A stretch of DNA of 64,000 bases from Listeria ilorinensis (GCF_913566895.1 NZ_CAJYCN010000016.1:1-64000); one strand, 5' to 3'. Numbered from the stretch's first letter, positions 25,122 through 33,598 are shown. Translations and numbers: made by a program. The notes: a model not told the origin generated them from the sequence alone.

Positions 25122-26301
25122 TTCTAGAACGACACGTAACGGATTATTGATCTGTGGGATCCTCTTGATTGCCGCCAATCTTCGGATGCCAATCACCTCG
25201 CTTAGTCCGCTTCTCCCTTTTATTAAACTGGATTTCCCAATTTCCAGTGCGCTGGCTGGCTTTTTGACAACTCTGCCACTTCTCGCATTTGCACTGGTCT
25301 CACCATTTGTGTCCGGACTCAGTCGGCGCTTTGGCATGCGGCGGATTCTTTTTTTGGCATTACTTATTTTGACAATCGGCAGTTTTATTCGACCATTCGG
25401 CGGATTAGTACTTCTGCTTGTTGGTACTTTGCTGATCGGCTTTGCGATTGCAGCTGGAAACGTGCTTGTGCCTAGTCTGATCAAACAGGAATTCCCATTC
25501 AAACTGGGGCTGATGACAGGCCTCTATTCTATCGTGATGAATCTTTCCGCGGCTATCAGTTCAGGACTTAGTGTGCCTCTTGCTGAAAAGCTGCCGCTCG
25601 GATGGCAAGGAAGTCTGCTGACATTCGCTTGCTTTACCTTGATTGCACTGCTAGCATGGCTCCCTCAGCTTCGCAAAAAGCAGGAGCTTCCGCTTTACCA
25701 AAAATCCTCTGACAAGCCACAAGTTAATGTTTGGCGGTCACCGCTTGCTTGGATGATTACTGTGCTGATGGGCATGCAGTCATTGATTTTCTATGTTGCG
25801 GTCGCATGGCTTCCTGAAATCATGCAAAGTCATGGCTTACTTCCAGCCGAATCAGGCTTGATGCTCACCATCCTGCAAATCGGGATCATGCCAACCACTT
25901 TCATCGCTCCAATAATCGCAGCACGCATGAAAGATCAGCGAATACTGGTTGTGATTGCAGCTATCTTTTTAACACTTGGTACAACTGGTCTTCTTCTGGT
26001 GAATGAGCAATTTTGGTTGGATGCTGGCATCGTACTCATTCTAGGCATTGGCTCCGGTTTATCTTTCAGTCTGGCGATGATGTTCTTCAACTTGCGGACA
26101 CGCTCGGCTGAGACGGCAGCTGATCTTTCCGGTATGGCACAGTCAATTGGCTATCTGGTAGCAGCCATTGGTCCAACTCTGTTTGGCACGCTTCATGATC
26201 TCAGTGGTCACTGGAATGGCGCTATTGTACTTTTTTATGTGGCGATACTTTTGATTTTGTTTTCCGGACTGATAGCTGGGCGAAATCGCGTGATGGATTG
26301 A
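25114..26301 (+). CDS. MFS transporter, CynX/NimT (YycB) type
   Basis: A 395-residue permease with twelve hydrophobic segments. The opening NGLLICGILLIAANLRMPITSLSPLLPFI is characteristic of the CynX/NimT family (cyanate, 2-nitroimidazole and related anion transporters); this call paraphrases a segment at residues 8-37. AGAGGTGG precedes the ATG, which lies inside the end of the regulator gene. Substrate unknown. Confidence 0.87.
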   Translation: MTDSRTTRNGLLICGILLIAANLRMPITSLSPLLPFIKLDFPISSALAGFLTTLPLLAFALVSPFVSGLSRRFGMRRILFLALLILTIGSFIRPFGGLVLLLVGTLLIGFAIAAGNVLVPSLIKQEFPFKLGLMTGLYSIVMNLSAAISSGLSVPLAEKLPLGWQGSLLTFACFTLIALLAWLPQLRKKQELPLYQKSSDKPQVNVWRSPLAWMITVLMGMQSLIFYVAVAWLPEIMQSHGLLPAESGLMLTILQIGIMPTTFIAPIIAARMKDQRILVVIAAIFLTLGTTGLLLVNEQFWLDAGIVLILGIGSGLSFSLAMMFFNLRTRSAETAADLSGMAQSIGYLVAAIGPTLFGTLHDLSGHWNGAIVLFYVAILLILFSGLIAGRNRVMD

Positions 26302-26312
26302 TAGCTCTTATC

Positions 26313-26373
26313 TAAAAACGACCATCTGGCTGAAAACCGCTTTTGACAGGATTTCAGCAGATGACCGTTTTTC
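26313..26373 (+). terminator. Bidirectional terminator between MFS and M20 genes
   Basis: AAAACG.CCATCTG.CTGAAA pairs with TTTCAGCAGATG.CCGTTTTT; it lies between convergent genes. Confidence 0.9.
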
Positions 26374-26382
26374 TGATGAAGT

Positions 26383-27570
26383 TTATTTTTCTTGTTCTTG
26401 TAACTGCTTTTGTTCTTGTTTGATTTTTGCCAGCGTTTCCGGTTCTTGGAATAGTCGCAATGCCGTCACAGCTAAAAGTTTGGCTCCTGTTTGAATGGCC
26501 GCATCTCCTGCTGGGCTCCCGGCAGCTTCTCGAAATGCCTCTGTGTGAGCAACAAGTGATTCTGGGCCAATTTGAATAAATGGATGGATAGTTGGAATTC
26601 TTTGGCTCACATTACCGGCATCTGTGGATCCAACGCCAGCACCGTCCATCTCACACGCCACGCCGAGATCTGCTGATACTTGATAGAAGAGATCATTAAA
26701 GGCTTGATTTACCCAGACATTGTCCACGCCTTTTTGAATTCGGCTCATTTTGACCGTCGTACCCGTTTGATAGGCAGCTCCTTCCGCAATCTGTCTCACA
26801 CGTTCAGTCAAAAGGTCCAAATCTTTCCGTTTGAATGCACGTGTGAAAAAACGTGCTTTGGTATAATCAGGAATGATATTCGGAGCTTGACCGCCTTCCA
26901 AAATAATCCCGTGGATTTGTTCCCCTCGTGCCAACTGCTGCCTGAAAGATCCAATCCCATTATAAAACTGGATCATCGCATCCAAAGCATTGATTCCTTC
27001 TTCTGGATTCGTGGAAGCATGGGCTGCCTGACCAAAAAATTCAAAATCAAGCACATCAACGGCAGGGGCTGGAACTGTGAGATGCGTTTTGCCGTTCGGG
27101 TGTAGCATCATGGCCGCATCGATTTCCTCGAACAATCCGGCCGCACTATAACTTGCTTTGGCACTGCCATTTGGGCCGCCTTCTTCCGCCGGTGGCCCGA
27201 AAACAAAAATCGTTCCGCCAAGCATCTCTTGAATAGTGCTTAAACTAACAGCCGCAAGTACACTGGTCGTTCCAATGATATTATGACCGCAAGCATGTCC
27301 TAGCCCAGGAAGCGCATCATATTCTGCTAAAAAAGCAATCTTCGGTCCTGGACGCCCACTTTCTTTCCGTGCGATAAAACCAGTTGGATGCCCCACAATC
27401 GCTTTTTCAATCTCAAAATCTGCTTCTTCTAACATTTTACATAACGTTTCAGATGCAAAATATTCTTTATTACCGATTTCTGGCTTACGATGGATGGCAT
27501 GACTGATTGCTACATAATCTGGATGGCGCTGTTCGATATCTACTAAAAGGTGCTTTTGCCATTTATTCAT
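26383..27570 (-). CDS. M20-family amidohydrolase
   Basis: A 395-residue zinc/manganese amidohydrolase of the M20D (aminoacylase/AbgB/hippurate hydrolase) group. Metal-binding motifs are visible: LAEYDALPGLGHACGHN near residue 80, FGPPAEEGGPNGSAK near 125, MMLHPNGKT and GAGVGSTDAGNVSQ. The substrate cannot be told; the closest described relatives act on aminobenzoyl-glutamate or N-acyl amino acids. A 284-base gap precedes it, in which I see only a weak promoter and no gene. Confidence 0.87.
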   Translation of the reverse strand: MNKWQKHLLVDIEQRHPDYVAISHAIHRKPEIGNKEYFASETLCKMLEEADFEIEKAIVGHPTGFIARKESGRPGPKIAFLAEYDALPGLGHACGHNIIGTTSVLAAVSLSTIQEMLGGTIFVFGPPAEEGGPNGSAKASYSAAGLFEEIDAAMMLHPNGKTHLTVPAPAVDVLDFEFFGQAAHASTNPEEGINALDAMIQFYNGIGSFRQQLARGEQIHGIILEGGQAPNIIPDYTKARFFTRAFKRKDLDLLTERVRQIAEGAAYQTGTTVKMSRIQKGVDNVWVNQAFNDLFYQVSADLGVACEMDGAGVGSTDAGNVSQRIPTIHPFIQIGPESLVAHTEAFREAAGSPAGDAAIQTGAKLLAVTALRLFQEPETLAKIKQEQKQLQEQEK

Positions 27571-27811
27571 ACTTATTTACCAGCCCTTTCATTTTCTGTT
27601 TAGTTTCAATACAGGTCTTAGTTCCTGTGAGCAGTGGTCACTATTTTTTAATGGTTGCCCAACTGTCATTTATTCGATTCGCTGACCAAAACCAAGATCG
27701 TCTGCAATGCATAAAAAGCTGCGGCAGACTGGGCGCTCTTTCTATCCTATAGTTTCAAATACTCTGCTTAACTAGCATATCAAAGCTCCTACAAAAGGTA
27801 AACACACGTAT
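27571..27811. other. Intergenic stretch without recognisable gene
   Basis: Upstream region of the M20 gene. A weak minus-strand promoter (TAGTTA-17-TATAGG) can be placed near 27750-27780, implying a leader of over 150 bases. In L. monocytogenes the comparable region carries a copy of the LhrC small RNA family (recalled, not verified); I could not identify an LhrC copy here because there is no clear hairpin plus T-run terminator in it. Confidence 0.4.
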
Positions 27812-27846
27812 AAAAAAACAAGCCGTACACAGATTGTACAGCTTGC
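27812..27846 (-). terminator. Terminator of yneR
   Basis: On the minus strand CAAGC.GTACA...TGTAC.GCTTG is followed by seven T residues. Confidence 0.88.
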
Positions 27847-27854
27847 AACTCCGT

Positions 27855-28157
27855 TTATTTGACCGGTTCAGAATAAGAGAATTTCACTTCTTCTGTATCA
27901 GGATCATAGTCGATTTTCCAATCATGCTCTTTAAAGTACCAGTAGTCGTGCTCCTCTACAAATATTAGTAGATTCTCTTCTTTATCAGAAACAGCAATTT
28001 CTGTTGGTGCCTCAGCAGCGAGACCAATCGAAAAACCGGGATGTAAGGAACTATTGGAGCCGCCATACTTCGCGAATAAGCGAATGCCATTATCGCCAGA
28101 CACATCAAACTCGTCCTTGAACCATTTCTGTGCATTCTCCGTTACATTAATTTTCAT
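27855..28157 (-). CDS. yneR: HesB/IscA-fold protein YneR
   Basis: A 100-residue member of the HesB/IscA-like superfamily of the YneR type. It shows the fold pattern (NVTENAQKWFKDEF, GIRLFAKYGG, FSIGLAAEAP) but lacks the three conserved cysteines that IscA/SufA use to bind iron-sulfur clusters, so it is unlikely to be a normal A-type carrier. An in-frame GTG lies at 28166; ATG 28157 is 8 bases after GAGGAG and is chosen. Function unknown. It sits next to fri, as in L. monocytogenes. Confidence 0.82.
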   Translation of the reverse strand: MKINVTENAQKWFKDEFDVSGDNGIRLFAKYGGSNSSLHPGFSIGLAAEAPTEIAVSDKEENLLIFVEEHDYWYFKEHDWKIDYDPDTEEVKFSYSEPVK

Positions 28158-28328
28158 CCTTTTCACTCCTCATTCCTTTGATTCACTAATGTCAGGATAG
28201 CAGATAATCCGCCTGAAAGCATTCATTCTGCTTGATATGTATGCTTATTATAACCGTTTTCTCCATTCATAAAACCTTTTATTGTTATAAAACAGTTAAT
28301 TTTCTGCCTATTTATCCTATAACAGTAT

Positions 28329-28359
28329 AAAAAAAGCACCAGCCTACCGGCTAGTGCTC
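28329..28359 (-). terminator. Terminator of fri
   Basis: On the minus strand AGCAC.AGCC / GGCT.GTGCT with a 4-base loop, then seven T residues. Confidence 0.9.
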
Positions 28360-28371
28360 TCATACATAGGT

Positions 28372-28842
28372 TTATTCTAACGGACCTCTGCCTAAGTAAG
28401 CTTTGAACATCCAAATGTGTTTGTCGATACTTGTTTTAAAGCCAATCAACATGTCATTTGTCACATCATCGCCTTCTTTATCAGACAGATCGATTCCTTG
28501 TTTATATTCATCACGTAATAATTCTAGTGTAGATACCAAGTCTTCCATTAAATCTTCCATTGATTTTGGTTTGTTATAAGGAGCTTCTTCAATACTTGCA
28601 TTTTCCAAGAATTCTTTCAAAGTAGAAAATGGGCTGCCACCGATTGCAAGGAGACGTTCTGCCACTTCATCCATTTGCTCACCGAATTCGCTGTACAAGT
28701 CATCCATTTTTTCATGCAAAGTGAAGAAGTTTTTTCCGCGCATATACCAGTGAATTTGATGAATTTTAACCGTAAAGACGTTCAAATTGGCTACTTGATG
28801 ATTTAAAAATTCCTTTGTGTCAACAGAGTTAATAGTTTTCAT
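28372..28842 (-). CDS. fri: Ferritin-like Dps protein Fri
   Basis: A 156-residue Dps-family mini-ferritin that forms a 12-subunit shell, oxidises Fe(II) with hydrogen peroxide and protects DNA and cell from oxidative damage. Ferroxidase-site residues lie in NVFTVKIHQIHWYMRG and FTLHEKMDDLYSEFGEQMDEVAER, as in L. innocua Dps. AGGAGGAG precedes the ATG. A PerR-type operator overlaps its promoter. Monocistronic with its own terminator. Confidence 0.97.
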   Translation of the reverse strand: MKTINSVDTKEFLNHQVANLNVFTVKIHQIHWYMRGKNFFTLHEKMDDLYSEFGEQMDEVAERLLAIGGSPFSTLKEFLENASIEEAPYNKPKSMEDLMEDLVSTLELLRDEYKQGIDLSDKEGDDVTNDMLIGFKTSIDKHIWMFKAYLGRGPLE

Positions 28843-28880
28843 AATTGATGATCTCCTCCTGTTTTGTAATTATTATCAAC

Positions 28881-28895
28881 TAACAATAATTATAA
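28881..28895 (-). promoter_or_regulatory. PerR box of fri
   Basis: On the minus strand TTATAATTATTGTTA matches the 7-1-7 PerR consensus TTATAATNATTATAA at 13 of 15 positions or better, with only the second half degenerate. It overlaps the -10 hexamer, fitting repression relieved by peroxide. Confidence 0.85.
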
Positions 28896-28917
28896 TATAC
28901 TTCCAAACTTTTGTCTA
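28889..28917 (-). promoter_or_regulatory. Promoter of fri
   Basis: TAGACA (28912-28917) and perfect TATAAT (28889-28894) with a 17-base spacer, about 50-75 bases before the start. Confidence 0.75.
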
Positions 28918-29004
28918 GTGTTGAAAGCTTCACAAAGATTATTTACCACTTAATTTTTATTTTAAACGTTCTTTCTGTATTCGTCGAGATTTAAATAGTC
29001 TTCC

Positions 29005-29033
29005 TTGCAACGGCTTTTAAATCACGGCATAAT
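29005..29033 (+). promoter_or_regulatory. Promoter of the SMI1-like gene operon
   Basis: TTGCAA and CATAAT with a 17-base spacer, 23 bases before the start codon of the SMI1-like gene. Confidence 0.6.
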
Positions 29034-29056
29034 AAAGGAAGACAGGAGGTTCTTTC

Positions 29057-29779
29057 ATGAGATGGTTGACGCACCAAAATAACCCGATAACTGAAAAAAA
29101 GATTGCTAGCCTTACAGGACTTTACAGCCGACTTCCGGCTTCTTACTTAGCTTTATTACGCAGTCAAAACGGCGGATATCCTTCACTTAATGCTTTTCCA
29201 ACGAATGAACCTACTTCATACGGTCTCTCCCATTTGGAGATTTATCGATTAGCTGGTTTAGAAGAATTAACTTCTGAGGTAAATTACGAACGTGAAAATC
29301 AGTTAACATGGCCTAAATTATATTTTTCAGCAGATGGTCCTCGTTTCTTAGCATTCGACTTTTCGACAGAGGAGCCATCCATCAAATATATCGATTATGA
29401 AACGCTGCAAGTGCTGGATGTGGCAGAGAGTTTCGAGATATTTCTTGATGGGCTTTATATGGAGTCCTTTCCACTTGAAGAGGCAGCAAATTTTCCGCTT
29501 GAAAAACGCATACAGCTTTTCTATGCGCTTCCAACAAGTCAAAAAGGACAACTTTTGGAATATCTTGAAGATACACCGGAAAAACAGGCTTACATGGGCT
29601 TACTCATGGATTTGATCTCGATAGATTTGCCAAAGGCTCTGGAACTACTGGAAAATCAGCTGACTTATTTCCGTCGTTCGTTGACAGAGCAAGAGGTTAA
29701 AAAGCTGTTTGAGGCTCTTAAAAATACCGATTTAGAAATAAAACAGCTAAAAGAGCTGGAAAAACTTTGGGAGGATTAA
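29057..29779 (+). CDS. SMI1/KNR4 (SUKH)-family protein
   Basis: A 240-residue protein with an N-terminal SMI1/KNR4-like domain: LPASYLALLRSQNGGYP near residue 27, then PKLYFSADGPRFLAFDFS and IKYIDYETLQVLDVAESFEIFLDGL, the usual cytosolic SUKH layout. The last 90 residues are helical and not recognised. SUKH proteins are often immunity proteins for polymorphic toxins, but no toxin gene is adjacent, and the gene is only one base from a housekeeping phosphatase gene, so a stable cellular role is as likely. Confidence 0.75.
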   Translation: MRWLTHQNNPITEKKIASLTGLYSRLPASYLALLRSQNGGYPSLNAFPTNEPTSYGLSHLEIYRLAGLEELTSEVNYERENQLTWPKLYFSADGPRFLAFDFSTEEPSIKYIDYETLQVLDVAESFEIFLDGLYMESFPLEEAANFPLEKRIQLFYALPTSQKGQLLEYLEDTPEKQAYMGLLMDLISIDLPKALELLENQLTYFRRSLTEQEVKKLFEALKNTDLEIKQLKELEKLWED

Positions 29780-29780
29780 T

Positions 29781-30251
29781 ATGATTACAGTAGAATTTGT
29801 GTGTTTAGGAAATATTTGCCGCTCGCCAATGGCAGAAGGTATTTTTCGGCAATTAGTAAAAGAAGCGGAGTTATCAGAATATATTACAGTTGGCTCGGCT
29901 GCTACCGGCAGTTGGAATCTTGGAAAAGCGCCACACCGCGGGACACAACAAATATTGAAGAAACATGGGATTGATTATACCGGGATGAAAGCAACGAAAC
30001 TGACCCCTGAGAAAATTGCTGATTCAGACTATCTGATTGGGATGGATGCAGCTAATCTTGAGGATATTCAAACAATTGCTGGTTCTCCCTATCTTTTACA
30101 ATTAGCAAAATTAATGGATTTTGTGGATCATCCTGAAAAAGAAGATATCCCTGATCCTTATTATACAGGTGATTTTAATGAGACGGAACGCCTTGTACTC
30201 GCTGGTTGTAACGGCCTTCTTGAAAAAATAAAAGCAGATCACCACTTTTAA
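29781..30251 (+). CDS. Low-molecular-weight protein tyrosine phosphatase
   Basis: A 156-residue phosphatase with the P-loop VCLGNICRSP at the N-terminus (nucleophile Cys8, Arg14) and the general-acid aspartate in DIPDPYYTGD. It is the lmo0938 equivalent. It begins one base after the SMI1-like gene stop, so the two are cotranscribed. Confidence 0.93.
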   Translation: MITVEFVCLGNICRSPMAEGIFRQLVKEAELSEYITVGSAATGSWNLGKAPHRGTQQILKKHGIDYTGMKATKLTPEKIADSDYLIGMDAANLEDIQTIAGSPYLLQLAKLMDFVDHPEKEDIPDPYYTGDFNETERLVLAGCNGLLEKIKADHHF

Positions 30252-30254
30252 AAA

Positions 30255-30280
30255 GTTTCAAATGCCTAAAAGAGTGGTAT
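30255..30280 (+). promoter_or_regulatory. Possible sigma-B promoter of the lmo0937-like gene
   Basis: GTTTCA and TGGTAT (GGGTAT-like) are separated by about 14-15 bases, 37 bases before the microprotein start. The equivalent L. monocytogenes gene is, from memory, strongly sigma-B dependent. Confidence 0.5.
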
Positions 30281-30316
30281 AGTCTATCTGACAATCAAAA
30301 GGAATGAGGTTATAGT

Positions 30317-30478
30317 ATGTTAGGCATTATTTGGGGGATTATTGTTATTCTCTTCGTTATTTGGCTGATCGGCGTCATTTTTCATATCGCCGGCGGTTTG
30401 ATCAATATTCTGCTTGTGGTCATATTGATACTGATCATTTGGAATCTGATTCAAATGGCACGCAATCGAAGAGGATAA
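30317..30478 (+). CDS. Lmo0937-family membrane microprotein
   Basis: A 53-residue open frame beginning MLGIIWGIIVILFVIW and ending QMARNRRG, almost entirely two membrane helices with a basic cytoplasmic tail. GAGG lies 7 bases before the ATG. This is the short lmo0937-type protein family found across Listeria and bacilli; function unknown. The gene is followed at once by a terminator. Confidence 0.85.
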   Translation: MLGIIWGIIVILFVIWLIGVIFHIAGGLINILLVVILILIIWNLIQMARNRRG

Positions 30479-30524
30479 CCAAAAAAGGGACCTGCGGCGA
30501 AACTCGCCACAGGTTCCTTTTTAT
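30479..30524 (+). terminator. Bidirectional terminator after the microprotein gene
   Basis: AAAGGGACCTG.GGCG..CGCC.CAGGT.CCTTTTT, between convergent genes; it overlaps the stop of the nitroreductase gene. Confidence 0.9.
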
Positions 30525-31261
30525 TTTTGCGCTAAATGCTGTTTTCTTAATAATTCAGCTAATTCAAGCCGATTGGGTCGTTTCATTCCTTTAGCGATTT
30601 GTTCCGTCCATGTTTCACTGCGCGTACCACCTGTTCGTTTTTCATAATAAGCATGAATCTCTTCATCGTATTGCTGATAGTCTTCCATCGTGCGCATCTG
30701 ATAACGATCTTGATGATAAATCAGTTCTTCCGGCATTCTTGGTTTTGGTGCAGAAAGCTGTTTAGGGTGCCCTACCGTCAAGCCAAAAAGCGGCATTGCA
30801 TGATCAGGAATTTCCAACAGTTCTGTTACACGTTTTATATCGTTTCGAATTCCACCGATGAAGCAAATACCAAGCCCCATAGATTCAGCAGCCACTGCCA
30901 TATTTTGTGCAGCAAGTGTGGCATCAACCACAGAGACTAACCATTTCTCGATTGTATCTAATGATTCTGTCGGGCCACCCTGCGCTTCCGCAATTTGTTT
31001 GCTACGCGCCAGATCACTGACAAAAACAAAGAACTGTCCGGTTGTGCGGACATATTCGGCATTTCCAGAAATTTCAGCGAGGATGGCTCTTTTTTCTGGA
31101 TCTGATACACCGATAATCGAATAGGCCTGAATAAATTTTGATGTAGAAGCGGACTGTGCGGCCTTGACAAGCAAACGGATTTCTTCCCCTGAAAGTGCTT
31201 GATCCGTAAAAGCTCGAACGGAATAGTGACTTAAAAGCTGCTCAATCGTATCATTCATCAT
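30521..31261 (-). CDS. Flavin-dependent nitroreductase / NADPH oxidoreductase (NfrA-like)
   Basis: A 246-residue FMN-dependent oxidoreductase of the NfsA/FRP/NfrA group: the FMN-binding start HYSVRAFTDQALSGEEI, AAQSASTSKFIQAYSIIGV and GICFIGGIRNDIKRVTELL are characteristic. Such enzymes reduce nitro compounds, quinones or flavins with NADPH; the physiological substrate is unclear. Lmo0936 equivalent. The first of two adjacent ATGs is used, with GAGGGGG just upstream. Confidence 0.9.
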   Translation of the reverse strand: MMNDTIEQLLSHYSVRAFTDQALSGEEIRLLVKAAQSASTSKFIQAYSIIGVSDPEKRAILAEISGNAEYVRTTGQFFVFVSDLARSKQIAEAQGGPTESLDTIEKWLVSVVDATLAAQNMAVAAESMGLGICFIGGIRNDIKRVTELLEIPDHAMPLFGLTVGHPKQLSAPKPRMPEELIYHQDRYQMRTMEDYQQYDEEIHAYYEKRTGGTRSETWTEQIAKGMKRPNRLELAELLRKQHLAQK

Positions 31262-31272
31262 TTTTCCCCCTC

Positions 31273-31791
31273 TTAATCATCAAAGATATGGCGCTTATAA
31301 TGCGGTTCTTTCTCTAATTGCGTGAAAGACTGTTGACGCAGCGCTTCATAGACTAAAATAGCAGCTGTATTAGACAGGTTGAGTGAACGGATATTTTCAT
31401 TCATCGGAATGCGAAGAGCAGTTTCCTCATATTTGCGCAATAATTCATCTGGAAGCCCAGTTGTCTCCCGACCAAAAATAAAATAATGTTCCTCGTTTGG
31501 ATCACTAAAATTAAGGTCACTATAAACATGACGACCAAATTTAGTAATACAATAATATCGACCGTTCGGATTCTTTTCGAAAAAGTCCTCGAGCGAGTCA
31601 TAATAATGAATCTTAACATGATCCCAATAATCAAGACCAGCTCGCTTCAACATCTTATCCTCTGTTGAAAAACCAAGCGGTCGGATCAAATGAAGATCGG
31701 TATCAGTTCCTGCACATGTGCGGGAAATATTTCCTGTATTGGCAGGAATTTCTGGTTGATAAAGGACAACATGATTTGACAATTGTTTCAC
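31273..31791 (-). CDS. trmL: tRNA (cytidine/uridine-34 2'-O)-methyltransferase TrmL
   Basis: A 172-residue SPOUT-class methyltransferase that modifies the wobble base of leucine tRNAs. The knotted SAM site is seen in [21 protein letters not shown] near the C-terminus, with [18 protein letters not shown] near the N-terminus and FGRETTGLP in the middle. It overlaps queG by 4 bases, linking two tRNA wobble modification enzymes in one operon. Confidence 0.95.
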   Translation of the reverse strand: MKQLSNHVVLYQPEIPANTGNISRTCAGTDTDLHLIRPLGFSTEDKMLKRAGLDYWDHVKIHYYDSLEDFFEKNPNGRYYCITKFGRHVYSDLNFSDPNEEHYFIFGRETTGLPDELLRKYEETALRIPMNENIRSLNLSNTAAILVYEALRQQSFTQLEKEPHYKRHIFDD

Positions 31792-32924
31792 CTGATTTCT
31801 ATCATTTTTTCTGCACGTGCCAGTTCATCCAGCACGTCTGGATCTTTTTCCTGCAATTTTGCCTTTCGTATGGCGCTTAATGCTTCTTCACTAGCAATCT
31901 TCCCCAGCGACCAAGCGGCTGTACCACGAATGACGGGACGCGGATCATTGGTTAGAACCTGAATAAGAATCGGTACGGCCGTCGCATCCCGATAACGGCC
32001 TAAAATAATGATCGCATTCCGCTGAATCGGTTTCTTCCCCCGCCATGAGCCCGCCATTTCCCCGAATCGTGTCTGAAATTCCTTATTGGAAATGGACAGT
32101 AGTGGTTTAAGTTCTGGTCGAACTAATTCGGGATCTGGTTCCATGTCAGGGTGCAAATGATAATCTACGCCTCGGTTATAAGGGCAGACGACTTGACAGG
32201 TATCGCATCCATATAAACGATTATGCAGCACATCCCGATATTTTTCATCTAAGAAGCCTTTTGTTTGTGTCAAATAGCTGAGACAGATCAGCGGATTCAT
32301 TTTGCCATCTCCAAGAAGCGAACCTGTTGGACATGCCTTCACACATTGATTGCAGCTTCCGCAAAGGTCGCCAATCGGCTGGTCTGGTTCAAAAGATAAA
32401 TTCGTGATCATTTCTCCTAAATATACATAGGACCCAAATTCTTTTGTGAGAAGCAGCGTATTTTTGCCACGAGCGCCGATGCCAGCTCTTTCAGCAACGG
32501 CAACATCTGAAAGCTCTCCTGTATCGACCATTGATTTCATCCGAGCATTTGGTTCATGCTTTTTGATAAAAGTCTCGATCAAAGCTAATTTTTCTCGCAA
32601 GATCGTATGGTAATCAATGCCCCAAGAAGCGCGTGCAAAAACACCTCGTCGGGCTTCTTTTTTGCTGGTTGGTGTTTCTTTTAATTTGGAAGGATAGGCT
32701 AGTGCGATGGCAATGATCGACCGGGGCTGATCAAAAATCAGTTCTGGATATACCCGCTCATCTATATTGGGATGTTCAAAACCGGTCAAGACATCTGCCT
32801 CTTCTGCTTTTTTTAACCGTTTCTTTAAAAATAGAAATGGATCAGCTGTTGTAAAACCGATTTTTTGGATGCCGATTTCTGCTGCATAGGTTTTAATGGC
32901 TTCTTTCAGTGCTTGTGGCTCCAC
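31788..32924 (-). CDS. queG: Epoxyqueuosine reductase QueG
   Basis: Cobalamin-dependent iron-sulfur reductase making queuosine from epoxyqueuosine in tRNA. Two 4Fe-4S motifs are seen: [15 protein letters not shown] and [12 protein letters not shown], followed by a C-terminal HEAT-like repeat (residues 310-378) for tRNA contact. Length of 378 is normal. The start is GTG at 32924 with AAGGGGG 8 bases before it. The next gene trmL overlaps by 4 bases. Confidence 0.95.
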   Translation of the reverse strand: MEPQALKEAIKTYAAEIGIQKIGFTTADPFLFLKKRLKKAEEADVLTGFEHPNIDERVYPELIFDQPRSIIAIALAYPSKLKETPTSKKEARRGVFARASWGIDYHTILREKLALIETFIKKHEPNARMKSMVDTGELSDVAVAERAGIGARGKNTLLLTKEFGSYVYLGEMITNLSFEPDQPIGDLCGSCNQCVKACPTGSLLGDGKMNPLICLSYLTQTKGFLDEKYRDVLHNRLYGCDTCQVVCPYNRGVDYHLHPDMEPDPELVRPELKPLLSISNKEFQTRFGEMAGSWRGKKPIQRNAIIILGRYRDATAVPILIQVLTNDPRPVIRGTAAWSLGKIASEEALSAIRKAKLQEKDPDVLDELARAEKMIEIR

Positions 32925-32942
32925 CTAAAAAACCCCCTTAAA

Positions 32943-32990
32943 CAAAAATAAACGCAATGCTTCGCTTAAAAAGGTCGAAACACTGCGTTA
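32943..32990 (-). terminator. Terminator of tRNA-Gly
   Basis: On the minus strand AACGCA.TG.TTCG...CGAA.CA.TGCGTT is followed by TATTTTTG, between tRNA-Gly and queG. Confidence 0.75.
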
Positions 32991-33006
32991 GTAACAATTT
33001 TAAAAG

Positions 33007-33077
33007 AGCGGGTGAAGGGAATCGAACCCTCGACAACAGCTTGGAAGGCTGTGGTTTTACCACTAAACTACACCCGC
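33007..33077 (-). tRNA. tRNA-Gly (anticodon UCC)
   Basis: The minus strand folds as a cloverleaf of 71 bases: acceptor GCGGGTG/CACCCGC with discriminator T, D-arm GTTTAGTGGTAAAAC, anticodon arm CAGCC-TTCCAAG-CTG with UCC at the anticodon, and T-arm GAGGGTTCGATTCCCTT. The 3' CCA is not encoded (CTT follows). It has its own promoter and terminator. Confidence 0.95.
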
Positions 33078-33113
33078 ATAATGATTGGCATCACTTATCG
33101 TAACAACTTTTAT

Positions 33114-33142
33114 ATCATATCATTTGCCTGCCATTTTGACAA
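33114..33142 (-). promoter_or_regulatory. Promoter of tRNA-Gly
   Basis: TTGTCA (33137-33142) and TATGAT (33114-33119) with a 17-base spacer, 36 bases upstream of the tRNA. Confidence 0.75.
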
Positions 33143-33208
33143 CCCTTTTTTGGAAATTTTTTATTGATTTTGGTTTTCTCTCTACTACTTCATGACTCTC
33201 ATCGCTGA

Positions 33209-33595
33209 ATTTCTTATCCTATTGAAATAGCTTTTCTATTCCTCAAGAAGATGCTCATGCTTTCAATCGATGGTATTACATCCTTTTCGTATAAACCGTT
33301 AAAACTCGCCATTTATTTTGGGATTTTCACTTCACTTAGCGGTTTTCTCTATCTATTCATTGTTTTGGGACAGCGCTTATTTACAACGACGACTATTCCA
33401 GGTTGGTCATCTCTGATCATTCTACAACTCATTTTTGGCGGACTTATTCTGCTGCTGCTGGGCATTGTTGGAGAATATATCGGTCGAATCTATGAAGAAG
33501 TGAAGGATCGACCACTTTATATCGTGGAAAGTTCCAGTGGTTTCGAGCAAAAGGAAGCAAATATCATCCGACTCCATTCTGAAACCCATTCTTAA
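33209..33595 (+). pseudogene. C-terminal remnant of a GtrB/CsbB-type glycosyltransferase
   Basis: An open frame of about 128 codons (with an internal ATG at 33251) matches only the last third of a polyprenyl-phosphate glycosyltransferase (GT2, about 310-320 residues): the junction SIDGITSFSYKPLKLA, two membrane helices (about 290-310 and 330-350 in a full protein) and the end GEYIGRIYEEVKDRPLYIV. The catalytic GT2 domain with its DxD motif is absent; only 130 bases lie between the tRNA and the open frame, and no ribosome-binding site precedes the ATG. The intact equivalent (lmo0933) lies at this place in L. monocytogenes. Most likely an internal deletion left this fragment. Confidence 0.85.
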
Positions 33596-33598
33596 ACA

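Noticed and set aside
33251-33595. Independent 114-residue membrane protein gene
   Set aside because: The sequence matches the C-terminal part of a longer glycosyltransferase and there is no ribosome-binding site, so a remnant is the better reading.
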